In this document: in pieces, positions 16,088 through 24,866 of the stretch
Position numbering within the stretch: position 1 is the first letter of the stretch
Layout: each line of letters starts with the position of its first letter
Assembly (NCBI GenBank): GCA_937901025.1
Contig: CALCGR010000157.1
Coordinates: 1 to 28,109, forward strand
Direction: 5' to 3'
Source: an uncultured Bacteroidales bacterium
GTDB taxonomy: Bacteria > Bacteroidota > Bacteroidia > Bacteroidales > Paludibacteraceae
Length of the DNA: 28,109 nucleotides
The notes under the pieces: generated by a model
What the model was told of the DNA's origin: nothing
Seen by the model: only the letters and a program-made list of their open reading frames with translations
Database searches by the model: none
Position numbers and translations under genes: made by a program

Positions 16088-16787
16088 TATATTGTAATTT
16101 TTCGTTTTCTATCTGTTGTTCAAAGTCAGCGAACTGCAAGCAGTCCTCTACGCGTATCGCGCCCACGCGCGTGCGCCTTAAAGTAATAAGGTGTGCCCCG
16201 GACTCGAGCTGCTGACCAATGTCGCGGGCGAGGGCACGGATGTAGGTCCCCTTCGAGCAAACGATGCGCAACGTGAGTTGCATCAGGGCGGGGTCAAAAC
16301 CCAGCACCTCGATCTCGTCAATGACGAGTCGCTTGGGCTTGAGTTCCGGCTGCTCGCCCTTGCGCGCTAACTTATACGCTCGTTTCCCATCGACTTTCAC
16401 GGCGGAGAACACCGGCGGCACTTGCCATTGTTCGCCGAGGAACGTAGGAATGACCTTGTCAATGAGCTCGCGGGTGATATGCGCCGTAGGATAGGTCATG
16501 TCAATCTCTTTCTCCAAATCGAAACTCGGGGTGGTAGCCCCCAACTGCAGGGTGGCTACGTACTCTTTGTCGTGGTTCTGGAGCTCGTCAATGCACTTGG
16601 TTTTCTTACCCGTGCAGACGACGACCACACCCGTGGCGAGGGGGTCTAAGGTACCCGTATGACCCACCTTGATCTTCTTATACCCTAACCGGTGGCAGAG
16701 CAGCCAACGGGTCTTGCCGACTACGTCAAAACTCGTCCAGCGATAGGGTTTATCAAACCCGATGATTTCCCCTTCTAAATAATTCAT
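16068..16787 (-). CDS. truB: tRNA pseudouridine(55) synthase
   Basis: Makes pseudouridine 55 in the T-loop of tRNAs. 239 aa. The catalytic motif GHTGTLDPLATGVVVV carries the active-site D48; KPYRWTSFDVV near the N-terminus and the later VDGKRAYKLARKGE and SKGTYIRALARDIG blocks are characteristic. It is shorter than E. coli TruB (about 314 aa) because the C-terminal PUA-like part is reduced, which is usual in Bacteroidota. It overlaps uppP by 4 nt (ATGA) and queA by 20 nt. Confidence 0.96.
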   Translation of the reverse strand: MNYLEGEIIGFDKPYRWTSFDVVGKTRWLLCHRLGYKKIKVGHTGTLDPLATGVVVVCTGKKTKCIDELQNHDKEYVATLQLGATTPSFDLEKEIDMTYPTAHITRELIDKVIPTFLGEQWQVPPVFSAVKVDGKRAYKLARKGEQPELKPKRLVIDEIEVLGFDPALMQLTLRIVCSKGTYIRALARDIGQQLESGAHLITLRRTRVGAIRVEDCLQFADFEQQIENEKLQYNETQSI

Positions 16788-17584
16788 AAGCTATATACGA
16801 CAGCTACTGCACCGACAAGCAGGCAATAGATGGCGAAGTATATCAGTTTCTGTTTACGTACGATCTCTATCATAAACCGGCAAGCAAAAGCCCCGGACAC
16901 AAACGCCGCTATAAATCCCACGACGAGCGGCAACCAACCAAGGGTGGTCGTCTCCTCGCCCTTCAGTATATCGATGAGACTCAGGAACGCCTCCCCGAGG
17001 ATGGGGATGAGGACCATGAGGAAGGAGAACTTAGCGACCTCCTCTTTCTTTACGCCGCACAGCAAACCCGTAGCAATCGTAGTCCCGCTGCGGCTCAGCC
17101 CCGGCAGTACCGCTACGGCTTGGGCGCAACCGATGAGGAGCGCATCCCTATAGGTGACCTCGTGGCCGGCGCTGCGGCGCTTACTGATCCACTCGCTCAG
17201 GGCGAGCAGGGCCGCGGTGACGATAAGGCAGATGCCGACGAGCATGAGGCCGTTACCGAAGAACGCTTCGACCTCGTCCTTAAAGAACATCCCGACCACA
17301 AAGACGGGAATCATCGACAGCAAGATCTTAGCTACATACTGTTTCTCGCTATTCCAGGTCTTCGTCATAAACGTGCCGCGGAAGAGTTCGACGATCTGTT
17401 TCCGGAACACGACTATCGTCGCCAGCACCGTAGCCGTATGGACCACGATAGCGAACGTAAGGTTCTCCTCCCCCGCGGTGCCCAAGAGGGCTTGTCCGAT
17501 CTCGAGGTGACCGGACGAGGATACGGGTAGAAACTCCGTTAGGCCTTGGACAAGACCTAAGATAAACGCTTCCCACCAAGTCAT
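16784..17584 (-). CDS. uppP: Undecaprenyl-diphosphatase (BacA/UppP)
   Basis: Integral membrane phosphatase that converts undecaprenyl diphosphate to the monophosphate, recycling the lipid carrier for peptidoglycan and O-antigen; over-expression gives bacitracin resistance. 266 aa with about eight hydrophobic segments. Both family signatures are intact: QGLTEFLPVSSSGHL (E17, S22-S24, H26) and PGLSRSGTTIATGLL. Coupled by 4-nt overlaps to DUF3098 upstream and truB downstream. Confidence 0.96.
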   Translation of the reverse strand: MTWWEAFILGLVQGLTEFLPVSSSGHLEIGQALLGTAGEENLTFAIVVHTATVLATIVVFRKQIVELFRGTFMTKTWNSEKQYVAKILLSMIPVFVVGMFFKDEVEAFFGNGLMLVGICLIVTAALLALSEWISKRRSAGHEVTYRDALLIGCAQAVAVLPGLSRSGTTIATGLLCGVKKEEVAKFSFLMVLIPILGEAFLSLIDILKGEETTTLGWLPLVVGFIAAFVSGAFACRFMIEIVRKQKLIYFAIYCLLVGAVAVVYSL

Positions 17585-17799
17585 GACGCTTTGTTTTTAG
17601 GACGATACAAGATGCCGACCAGCATCATCACAAACCCAAAGAGGGCAATCATGGGTCCGACCGTGATACGGCGGGTGGAAAAGATATCGGGATTATATTC
17701 CTGACCGCTGGGGGCACCGACCATGAGGGCAAAGCCCAACACGATGATACCAAACGCAACAGCGATGAGGATGAGATTGATTTTCTGAATAGTTTTCAT
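17581..17799 (-). CDS. DUF3098 small membrane protein
   Basis: 72-aa protein with two transmembrane helices (INLILIAVAFGIIVLGFALM and, further on, PMIALFGFVMMLVGILY). The intervening loop PSGQEYNPDIFSTRRITVGP is typical of the Bacteroidota-specific DUF3098 family. The start is ATG 17799, which overlaps the ftsX stop as ATGA. A longer frame to 18057 exists but lies wholly inside ftsX and has no membrane-protein character there. The gene is typically found between ftsX and uppP in this phylum, so a role at the division or envelope machinery is inferred. Function unknown. Confidence 0.9.
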   Translation of the reverse strand: MKTIQKINLILIAVAFGIIVLGFALMVGAPSGQEYNPDIFSTRRITVGPMIALFGFVMMLVGILYRPKNKAS

Positions 17800-18656
17800 A
17801 TACGATACATGTGTTCCGCATTCATGCGGATATAATGGCTCGTGGCCAGGAACGAAGCCCCTAAGGTAATGATAATACCGAGTCCGATGACGAGCACGAC
17901 AATCGATAGGATATTCGTCATCGTGAGCGGGAAGAGGATAACCCCTAACCGGCGGTTCACATAATAGATAACGAACGCCAGCACGGCAAGCGCCAACAGG
18001 GCCGCTAAGATCCCGTTCACTACGTTCCGCCGAACGAACGGGCGGCGGATGACCCAAGCCGTAGCCCCGACGAGGGACATGGTATGGATGATGAACCGCT
18101 TAGAGTAGATCTGCAACCGGATGGTGTTGGTGATGAGCGCCAGGGCGATGAACAGCAGCACGATGGCTACGGCGATGATACCGATATACGCGGAACTAAG
18201 GTCCTGGTTGACCTCCTTGACGATATCCCGCTGGAAGAGCACATCCTCCACGCACGCGTGCTGACGAATCGTAGCCTCAATGGACTCGATACTATCCACC
18301 GACGCATAAGTGGCCAGGGGGTAGAGCTCCAAACTGGCGCGCAAGGGGTTATAGCCCAAATACTTCGTCGGGTCCTCGCCCAGCGACCGGATATGGTCGC
18401 GCAGCGCCTGCTCCTGCGAGATGAACTGCACTGACTTGGTAAAGGGGGCATTATTCAAATACTCGCGCAGGATATCCACAGTACCCGCTTGCGCTTGGGG
18501 TTTAAGAGTAATGGTGATGGCCATGTTCTCTTTAATATGCTGCATGAGCGAATGCGCCGAGAGGAGCATCGTGCCCAGCAGTCCCACCAGGAAAAGCACC
18601 ATCGCTACGCTGATGGCGGAGGTGAGGTACATATTAAAGAAACGCTGTTTAGCCAT
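17796..18656 (-). CDS. ftsX: Cell-division protein FtsX
   Basis: Membrane subunit of the FtsEX complex, which controls septal peptidoglycan hydrolases. 286 aa: N-terminal helix (about 12-35), a periplasmic domain (about 40-165, including the FISQEQALRDHIRSLGED segment), then three helices ending near residue 275. The cytoplasmic IYSKRFIIHTMSLVGAT after helix 2 is the family loop. The start ATG lies one base past the gldN stop, so it is read from the T9SS transcript. No ftsE is present in the window. Other FtsX-fold proteins exist, but this size and the DUF3098-uppP context fit FtsX. Confidence 0.93.
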   Translation of the reverse strand: MAKQRFFNMYLTSAISVAMVLFLVGLLGTMLLSAHSLMQHIKENMAITITLKPQAQAGTVDILREYLNNAPFTKSVQFISQEQALRDHIRSLGEDPTKYLGYNPLRASLELYPLATYASVDSIESIEATIRQHACVEDVLFQRDIVKEVNQDLSSAYIGIIAVAIVLLFIALALITNTIRLQIYSKRFIIHTMSLVGATAWVIRRPFVRRNVVNGILAALLALAVLAFVIYYVNRRLGVILFPLTMTNILSIVVLVIGLGIIITLGASFLATSHYIRMNAEHMYRI

Positions 18657-18657
18657 A

Positions 18658-19599
18658 TTAATATTCCCAGATGTCTTGTTCGAAGTTCATCAGCTCGGAA
18701 GCAATACGCTGTTGCTCCTTCTCGATCTCCTCCTTCGTGGTGCAATACTCCGGAATCATACGGTTGTAGATATTGCCCTCGCCTAAGATATAAGACGTGA
18801 AGAGACGTTTCTGGAAGAACTCGTCAAAGGTGACACGCTTGGTCTCGTTTTGGAAAGGAATGACGAACTGGTGGTTCAGATACGGACGCAGGTCGTCAAA
18901 GGCGATCCAGAACAGCATCGACTCGTTGAGCGATTGCATGAGGTTCGTGCCGTCACGCGAGATGATCTTATCGGACTGCAACGGAGCAATCGCGGTGATC
19001 TTACTATACAGGCGCGAATAATGGCGGTCAAAGAACACGACTTCTTGGATGATATACTTCAATTGGTTGCGTACGAAACCCTCATACGGATAGAAGTGGA
19101 AGGAGAGGGAGTCGTTGGCTGCATCGTAGTGCAGCAGCATCGCGTCCGAAGACGAGATGTCGTAGTGGGTAGCATCCTCCGAATAGTCCGCCGTAGGATC
19201 GTCGGCCAGGAAGATCGACGGTAAGGCTTGACGCTCCAGAGGCGTAGTGAAGTCGGGTTTGAGTTGGTCCATACGTTTCTCGTACACCGGCATGCCGTCC
19301 ACGATAGCATCTACGATGACCTTAAACAGGGAACGATACTCGGGATCATCGTAACGCGTAGGATAGTAGAGCTGGAAGTTCTGCTTATAACGCATGTCGA
19401 TGACACGATAGATGACCTTAGACCAAATCACGTCCTCTACGCGGTGGAGGGTAGTAACGATCGAATCCGATTGCGGGTTATACGCCTGCGATTGGAGTTG
19501 AGCGATACCGTTTTGGTCAAAGAACGAAGTAATCTGATGTTGCGCATTGGCTGTGAGGCAAAGGCCTAACAAACAAGCCATAAAACAAAGTTTTTTCAT
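18658..19599 (-). CDS. gldN: Type IX secretion protein GldN/PorN
   Basis: Periplasmic component of the T9SS ring that binds the outer-membrane lipoprotein GldK/PorK. 313 aa with signal peptide MKKLCFMACLLGLCLTANA cleaved before QHQ. Family pattern: ADVIWSKVIYRVIDMRYKQN-like block (here EDVIWSKVIYRVIDMRYKQN), YYPTRYDDPEYRSLFKVIVD, and the C-terminal FDEFFQKRLFTSYILGEGNI then YNRMI. Located directly after gldM (16-nt gap) and 1 nt before ftsX. Confidence 0.94.
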   Translation of the reverse strand: MKKLCFMACLLGLCLTANAQHQITSFFDQNGIAQLQSQAYNPQSDSIVTTLHRVEDVIWSKVIYRVIDMRYKQNFQLYYPTRYDDPEYRSLFKVIVDAIVDGMPVYEKRMDQLKPDFTTPLERQALPSIFLADDPTADYSEDATHYDISSSDAMLLHYDAANDSLSFHFYPYEGFVRNQLKYIIQEVVFFDRHYSRLYSKITAIAPLQSDKIISRDGTNLMQSLNESMLFWIAFDDLRPYLNHQFVIPFQNETKRVTFDEFFQKRLFTSYILGEGNIYNRMIPEYCTTKEEIEKEQQRIASELMNFEQDIWEY

Positions 19600-19615
19600 A
19601 TCAATGAGTTTTTAT

Positions 19616-21157
19616 TTAGTTCAATGAAAGCGGGATAGGACTGAGTCGAACATCTTTGCCGTCGGGACCCTTGGCGTGTACGTCGGTGATGACGACGATA
19701 GCACCCTTATTGAGTTTCCCTAGTTTATCGAGTTGCTGCTTGGTGAAATGGTCGCCCTTCACATCGGACAGGGTACCGTTGATGTTCACCTTAAAGCCCG
19801 TAATCTTAAACGGCAGGTCGAGCAGACCATCGGGTCCGTAGGAGGCGATGATTACTGCGGAGGGGTTCAACAACGCACCACGGGAGATGTTACCATCCTG
19901 ATACTCGGTGTCGCCACTCTTGAAGTAAGCACCCGGTTTAGGCAACGCCTTCACGCGGTAGGATTGACTACCCATGGGTTGCATCTTCCCTTCCAGTTCG
20001 GCTTGCACACTGATGGTGACGGTCTTCGAGGACTCGTTGGGTTTGATGATCCATAGTCCGCCGCGTTGGTTGACGGCAGCACCGTCTACGGTGACCTTAA
20101 TCTTATCATTACTTACGCCCGGAACGGAGATCGAGAACTGGTTCTCGAAGCCGCGGTACATGATGTTCAGGTCCGTATTCGAGATGGTCACGCTGGGTTC
20201 ACCTACGCTATAACTGCTCTCGAAGGGCAGGTACTCCATCTCGCCCATGTTGTTCATGAAAGCGATTTGACCTTTATATTTGCGTATACCCGTACCGGAG
20301 GCCACTACCTCGTAAAGACCATTGCTGTTGATACGTTGGCCCTCGATGTAATACTCGGGGTTCTGGGTAGAGTCCGTAGCGGCCAGGATGATCTGGGCCG
20401 AATACTTGGCTCCGCGGATGACGTAGTCGGATTTCGGGATGACGTAGGCCTTGAGTTTATTCACACGCAGGTCACCGGCATCCGTCTGGTTGTCGAGCCA
20501 TTCGAGTACGTTACTCTCCTCGGTGCGGACATCGTTTTGGAACTTGGTGAGCATGGTGAGCGTAGCGCATACGGGCATCTCATGGAAGAGGGACTCTTCC
20601 CAATGGATGGTCTCGCCGTTGGCGTTCTCGGTGTCATTGACATCAAAGGTGACGTCCAACTCCTTGCTCAGGGCGTTACTGCTGATTTGCTTCATGAACT
20701 CGCGATAGGCGATGAGTTTATTCTTCAGAATAACCCCATTGCCCTCGTTCAGACCATACTGGTGAGGGATGTTGGTATCATCCTTCTTCTTCATCTGACG
20801 TACGGTGGCGCCGGGAACGGCTTTGTCCTTACCGTCCGCCATGCGAACGAGTTGGTCCTTGAAGTCCTGGATATAATTATACAACGAATCGGATTGTACC
20901 TTCACCTCCTGCGCCCGATTGTACCACTCACGGGTTTTTTCGGGGTTCTGTTCAAGTTTCGCCTGGAAGGACTGGTAGTACCAATGGTTGTTATCCTCCA
21001 CCATGTTAATGGTAGAGTGTAGACTATCGTCTACCTCGGCATAACCGTTGATGATATCCGCACTCACGTTCAACGCCAACATGGCGGTGAGTACGAGGTA
21101 CATCATGCCGATCATTTTTTGTCTCGGGGTTTCCGGACAGTTTTTTGCTCCTCCCAT
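19616..21157 (-). CDS. gldM: Type IX secretion motor-coupled protein GldM/PorM
   Basis: Inner-membrane-anchored periplasmic shaft of the T9SS; with GldL it forms the proton-driven motor. 513 aa. The N-terminal signature PRQKMIGMMYLVLTAMLALN (one membrane helix, about 14-33) followed by VSADIINGYAEVD is near-invariant in the family. A helical D1 region follows, then three beta-rich domains, with GEPSVTISNTDLNIMYRG as a recognisable domain boundary. Directly follows gldL (6-nt gap). All expected parts are present. Confidence 0.96.
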   Translation of the reverse strand: MGGAKNCPETPRQKMIGMMYLVLTAMLALNVSADIINGYAEVDDSLHSTINMVEDNNHWYYQSFQAKLEQNPEKTREWYNRAQEVKVQSDSLYNYIQDFKDQLVRMADGKDKAVPGATVRQMKKKDDTNIPHQYGLNEGNGVILKNKLIAYREFMKQISSNALSKELDVTFDVNDTENANGETIHWEESLFHEMPVCATLTMLTKFQNDVRTEESNVLEWLDNQTDAGDLRVNKLKAYVIPKSDYVIRGAKYSAQIILAATDSTQNPEYYIEGQRINSNGLYEVVASGTGIRKYKGQIAFMNNMGEMEYLPFESSYSVGEPSVTISNTDLNIMYRGFENQFSISVPGVSNDKIKVTVDGAAVNQRGGLWIIKPNESSKTVTISVQAELEGKMQPMGSQSYRVKALPKPGAYFKSGDTEYQDGNISRGALLNPSAVIIASYGPDGLLDLPFKITGFKVNINGTLSDVKGDHFTKQQLDKLGKLNKGAIVVITDVHAKGPDGKDVRLSPIPLSLN

Positions 21158-21163
21158 AGTCGT

Positions 21164-22222
21164 TTATTTTAAGGCAGTTAGCATGTTTCCGTAAATCTTG
21201 TTGAGGTCAGCCACTTGTTTGGATAACTTCTGAGCCTCGGCTTGGTAAGCCTCGCTGCTCTTAGCGGCCTCGGTGGTAGCGGCTTGCACCTTCTGTACCG
21301 ATGTCGAGAGACTGTTGATCTGCGAGGTCTGGGTGTTGAACGCATTCACTTGGGCCTGCATGGCGTTGATCTGCATCTCATACGCAGCGTTGAGGGACGT
21401 AAGCTTCTGATTGATGATAGCGGCCTGTTGACCATAGTTCTTCGTAGTCTTGGTGACTTCGCCAATCTCCGAGATGATACCTTGGTAAGCGGCGGTGAGG
21501 TCCGAAGTGTTCTTGTTCAGGCTGCCCGCCATCGCGGTCGTTGCCGTAGCAATGGATTTCTGGCTCTCTGCCACTTGTGCCAGGGCTTGTTTCTGGCTCT
21601 CCGCCACTTGCGCCATCGCTTGTTTCTGGGCATCCACCACTTGTTTCTGCGAGGAGACGATCTCTTCGCTTCCGGCTGCGAGTTTATTCTGGCTCTCTAC
21701 GAAGCGGTCGGCTGCGGAACCGGCAGCGGTCATCTTCTCGGTCAGTTTATTCGTGGTCTCCGCAATCTTACCCAGTTCGGAGAGTTGCGAAGCGGTGTGT
21801 GCCAGGTCGGTAATCGTACCCTTGAGTGCCTCGAACTCCTTGTCGGTGAGGGCAGGTACATTCGCTTTCTTAGCATCAGCGGTACCGTTCTCGCTACCCA
21901 TACCTAAGAGCGTAGGACGGGGTTTGGATGCCAGTTCGGCCAGTTCCTCGGGATCAGCACCTTCGCCGATGAGTTGCGGGAAGACGTTCGACCACTTGAA
22001 CTCTACGTGAGGTTTATCCAAACAACCGATAGCGAATAGAATTGCCTCGGTACACATACCGAGCATCAATAGCGGACCGGCACCCGGGAAGTGCATGATC
22101 TTAAAGAGTGCACCTATGATAACCACGGAGGCTCCGAGGCAGTACACCATGTTTACTACTTTCTTTCCTTCATACGATTCATACCATTGCATGAACTTGG
22201 ATTTTTGAGCTTGCTTAGCCAT
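21164..22222 (-). CDS. gldL: Type IX secretion motor protein GldL/PorL
   Basis: Cytoplasmic-membrane motor component of the T9SS. 352 aa with two helices (about 20-41 and 48-68) flanked by the motif LFKIMHFPGAGPLLMLGMCTE, whose charged/histidine content is thought to serve proton translocation, and a long cytoplasmic coiled-coil tail. The tail is unusually long and Gln/Ala/Ser-rich with an internal duplication: QKQAMAQVAES directly followed by QKQALAQVAES and QKSIATA. Such length variation is known among GldL proteins. It lies 60 bp after gldK, the largest gap in the operon, which holds a heptamer repeat. Confidence 0.95.
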   Translation of the reverse strand: MAKQAQKSKFMQWYESYEGKKVVNMVYCLGASVVIIGALFKIMHFPGAGPLLMLGMCTEAILFAIGCLDKPHVEFKWSNVFPQLIGEGADPEELAELASKPRPTLLGMGSENGTADAKKANVPALTDKEFEALKGTITDLAHTASQLSELGKIAETTNKLTEKMTAAGSAADRFVESQNKLAAGSEEIVSSQKQVVDAQKQAMAQVAESQKQALAQVAESQKSIATATTAMAGSLNKNTSDLTAAYQGIISEIGEVTKTTKNYGQQAAIINQKLTSLNAAYEMQINAMQAQVNAFNTQTSQINSLSTSVQKVQAATTEAAKSSEAYQAEAQKLSKQVADLNKIYGNMLTALK

Positions 22223-22253
22223 AATGTTTTTTCTATATTTTTTAAATTAAACA

Positions 22254-22281
22254 ATTCCTCATTCCTTATTCCTCATTCCTC
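22254..22281 (-). repeat. Heptamer tandem repeat (GAGGAAT-type x4) between gldK and gldL
   Basis: On the plus strand: ATTCCTC, ATTCCTT, ATTCCTC, ATTCCTC. In the direction of transcription it reads GAGGAAT and starts right after the gldK stop. It differs by one base per unit from the GAGGATT array after the giant gene. Confidence 0.92.
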
Positions 22282-22282
22282 A

Positions 22283-23635
22283 TTATCGTTTGCTTCCGAT
22301 ATGGCTGCGAACGCAGCGGAAGCCGATATACGAGCGCGCCATGTCTTGGTATTCGAAGGTGCGCACTCCGCATTGCATGAAGTAACTGATATCCTTCCAG
22401 CTACCACCCTTAACGACCTTACGCTTGAGGTAATCGGGATCGTCCTTGTGCGCATAATGCACGAGGTTCGGGTTCATATCGTGGGTAGTGGAGTTATTCG
22501 TGGTTTGGTACGTAGAGGCCGTCCACTCGGATACGTTGCCGGCCATATCATACAGACCGAAGTCGTTCGGACGGAACGAACCCACCGGAAGGGTGGTTTT
22601 ACCGCCATCGTCACCATAGGAACCGCGGTAGGGCTTGAAGTTAGCGAAGAAACAACCCTCCGCCGAGCGGGCATAACTATTACCCCACGGATAGGTGGTC
22701 ATCTTCTTTCCGCCACGAGCGGCAAACTCCCATTCGGCTTCGGTGGGCAGACGGTAGTCTTGCACCTCCTCGGTGCTGTGGGAGTTATAGAAAGCGGTAC
22801 GCCATGCGCAGAAAGCCACGGCTTGGTCCCAGCTGACACCTACCACCGGATATTCGGCATAACCCGGGTGAGAGAAGTATTTGCGGATCAACGGGTCGTT
22901 GAACGCATGTTGGAAGTCGCGTGCCCAAACGAGGGTATCGGGATAAACGGCAATGATACGGTTGGAGATGAAGTCCTTAGGTTCACGAATAGGACGCTCA
23001 ATCGTACGCTCTTGGATATGTCCGTCCTCATCGATCCAGGCGGTATCGACGCGCGCTACCGCGTTCGCTCTATATCCGCCGGCTGCGGCTTGGTAACGGT
23101 TGTTGGCCGCGATGGCTTGGTCATACTCCATCCAACTGTAAGCGTAATAGAGTTTGTTGGTGTTCAACTTGCCATCGGAATTGAACATCGACGCCAAGGC
23201 TTCCTTCACTTCCTCGTCTTTCTTGCCCCAAGGCAGTTTCTTCTTCCAGTTCAGTTGGAAGTTCTCCTCATCAAAATCGCTGTTCTTCGCAACGACGGCA
23301 TAATCGGTCATACCCGCATTGACGAGCAAGGTACGGGCAATCGAGTCGCGTACCCAATTCACAAACTGATGATACTCGGAGTTCGTAATCTCGGTTTGGT
23401 CAATCCAGAACGGCTCTACTGAAGCCATCACCAGGTTGTCCGGCTCCTCGAAGATAGCGGACTGGGTATTGGCACCCATCATAAACGAACCGCCTTGAAC
23501 GAGAATCATACCATACGGATTTGCCTCCGCAAACTTACTTGTTGGAACACCTACCAGTTCTCCGGCAGGTTTGTTGCAACCCATCATTGCCATCGCTACG
23601 ATAGCGAAAGACAGCATTTTAACTTTTTTTGTCAT
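22283..23635 (-). CDS. gldK: Type IX secretion lipoprotein GldK/PorK
   Basis: Outer-membrane lipoprotein that forms the periplasmic ring of the T9SS with GldN. 450 aa: lipoprotein signal with lipobox AMMGC (C20), then a formylglycine-generating-enzyme (FGE/SUMF1)-like fold. The fold shows in MILVQGGSFMMG, FWIDQTEITNSEYHQFVNW, VSWDQAVAFCAWR, YRLPTEAEWEFAARGG, MAGNVSEWT, KGGSWKD and IGFRCVR. GldK proteins are not thought to act as FGE enzymes. porP lies 21 bp upstream, as in the porPKLMN order of Porphyromonas gingivalis. Confidence 0.96.
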   Translation of the reverse strand: MTKKVKMLSFAIVAMAMMGCNKPAGELVGVPTSKFAEANPYGMILVQGGSFMMGANTQSAIFEEPDNLVMASVEPFWIDQTEITNSEYHQFVNWVRDSIARTLLVNAGMTDYAVVAKNSDFDEENFQLNWKKKLPWGKKDEEVKEALASMFNSDGKLNTNKLYYAYSWMEYDQAIAANNRYQAAAGGYRANAVARVDTAWIDEDGHIQERTIERPIREPKDFISNRIIAVYPDTLVWARDFQHAFNDPLIRKYFSHPGYAEYPVVGVSWDQAVAFCAWRTAFYNSHSTEEVQDYRLPTEAEWEFAARGGKKMTTYPWGNSYARSAEGCFFANFKPYRGSYGDDGGKTTLPVGSFRPNDFGLYDMAGNVSEWTASTYQTTNNSTTHDMNPNLVHYAHKDDPDYLKRKVVKGGSWKDISYFMQCGVRTFEYQDMARSYIGFRCVRSHIGSKR

Positions 23636-23656
23636 AACTATTTGTTTGTTTTTTGT

Positions 23657-24625
23657 TTATAAATATCTCACACTCTTATATTTGTTGGTCCGCTTGGGTT
23701 TGAGGACCTCAAAACTATATGCCAAATAAATCTCGTGCGTCCCAAAACTCTCGGTGAGCAGCCGGCTCGTAGGCAACTCGCAGGTATACCCGATCACAAG
23801 TCCGTTGATGATGTCTATGTTCGCCAGCAGGTTCACACTGCCCAACACCCTATATCCCAATCCCCAGCGGTACTTGTTCAAATACTCGCACATGAGCGTC
23901 ACGTTCACATCCCACGATTTAAAGTCCGACATCACCATCGCCGACGGGGTCAACGCCCACTCTTTATGGTGCGGCAGCCGCGCCCTATATCCTCCGCTCA
24001 CGTACATCGTTCCCTCCACCGGTACTACGGACTGCTTGCCGTTCTCCATATCCAATTCCGCCCGCGGGCGCGTAACATGCGAATAACTCGCTCCTACCCA
24101 CCAAACGGGTGTGGCATAATAAATACCTACCCCTAAATCAAACTTCATATCCGATTTCAAACTCGTCGGAATCAGCGGGTCATTCTGGTCAAAATACGCC
24201 GTCTTCATCGTGTTCAGGTTCACGCTGTCCCCCTTAAACCCCACATTGATGAACCCTAAGTCCACGCCCGCACTCAGATGTCCCTTCCCCAGCGGCTGGC
24301 GGTAACAATACTGCGCATGCAAGGACTGGTTGGTAAACAAACCGAAACGGTCGTTCATAAATCTCACCCCGGCTCCGTGCTTGGTCTTCCCGATCACGAA
24401 CGGCGAGGAGAGCGAAAAGTACGTGGTCATCGGTGCATTCTTAATCCCGATATACTGCATGCGATGCAGCCCCGCCACTTTCATTAAGTCACCTTCCCCC
24501 GCCGCCGCAGGGTTGTAGGCCGTGGGAAGCACCGTATATTGCCCTATCATCGGGTCAAACTGCGCGCGCACAAGCGCGTACCCGAACACGATAAACGTTA
24601 TTAGGACAATCGACCGCTTCACCAT
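23657..24625 (-). CDS. porP: PorP/SprF-family type IX secretion outer-membrane protein
   Basis: 322-aa outer-membrane beta-barrel protein with signal peptide ending YALVRA before QFD. The opening QFDPMIGQYTVLPTAYNPAAAGE is the hallmark of the PorP/SprF family (D/p...sqYm.np..yNPA.aG). The remainder alternates amphipathic strands (GLGYRVLGSVNLLANIDII, HEIYLAYSFEV). PorP proteins tether or support PorK rings and surface adhesins. Its ATG shares a base with the stop of the DUF2795 gene (TAATG), so translation is coupled. Confidence 0.93.
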   Translation of the reverse strand: MVKRSIVLITFIVFGYALVRAQFDPMIGQYTVLPTAYNPAAAGEGDLMKVAGLHRMQYIGIKNAPMTTYFSLSSPFVIGKTKHGAGVRFMNDRFGLFTNQSLHAQYCYRQPLGKGHLSAGVDLGFINVGFKGDSVNLNTMKTAYFDQNDPLIPTSLKSDMKFDLGVGIYYATPVWWVGASYSHVTRPRAELDMENGKQSVVPVEGTMYVSGGYRARLPHHKEWALTPSAMVMSDFKSWDVNVTLMCEYLNKYRWGLGYRVLGSVNLLANIDIINGLVIGYTCELPTSRLLTESFGTHEIYLAYSFEVLKPKRTNKYKSVRYL

Positions 24626-24846
24626 TAATATTCCTCTTCGTCAAAGAAAAAGTCCTCCTTGGTCGGATAGTCCGGCCACAGGTCCTCTATACTCTCGAAT
24701 ATCTCCTCGTCATCTTCGATCTCTTGCAAGTTCTCAATGACCTCCATCGGGGCACCGATACGATTGGCATAATCCAATAGTTCGTCCTTGGTTGCCGGCC
24801 AGGGTGCGTCTTCAATTTTTGAAGCCAATTCCAAAGTCCAATACAT
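24625..24846 (-). CDS. DUF2795 small acidic protein
   Basis: 73-aa protein with the Bacteroidota DUF2795 pattern: MYWTLELASKIEDAPWPATK, DELLDYANRIGAP, EVIENLQEIED and a very acidic tail ending FFFDEEEY. Function is not known. It is the first gene of the T9SS operon, about 15-20 nt behind a good promoter, and overlaps porP by one base. Confidence 0.9.
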   Translation of the reverse strand: MYWTLELASKIEDAPWPATKDELLDYANRIGAPMEVIENLQEIEDDEEIFESIEDLWPDYPTKEDFFFDEEEY

Positions 24847-24866
24847 AGTAATTCCAAATTAGCGTG

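Noticed and set aside
15077..16186. 369-aa plus-strand open frame
   Set aside because: It lies antisense to queA, which has full family motifs. The frame is open because of the GC-rich codon pattern, and its translation shows no domain.
17800..18057. N-terminal extension of the DUF3098 frame
   Set aside because: It lies entirely inside ftsX in another frame. ATG 17799 with an ATGA overlap gives the normal family length.
20066..21022. 318-aa plus-strand open frame
   Set aside because: Antisense to gldM, with no recognisable domain.
22091..23422. 443-aa plus-strand open frame
   Set aside because: Antisense to gldK and the start of gldL. Composition is that of a reverse-complement shadow and no motif is visible.
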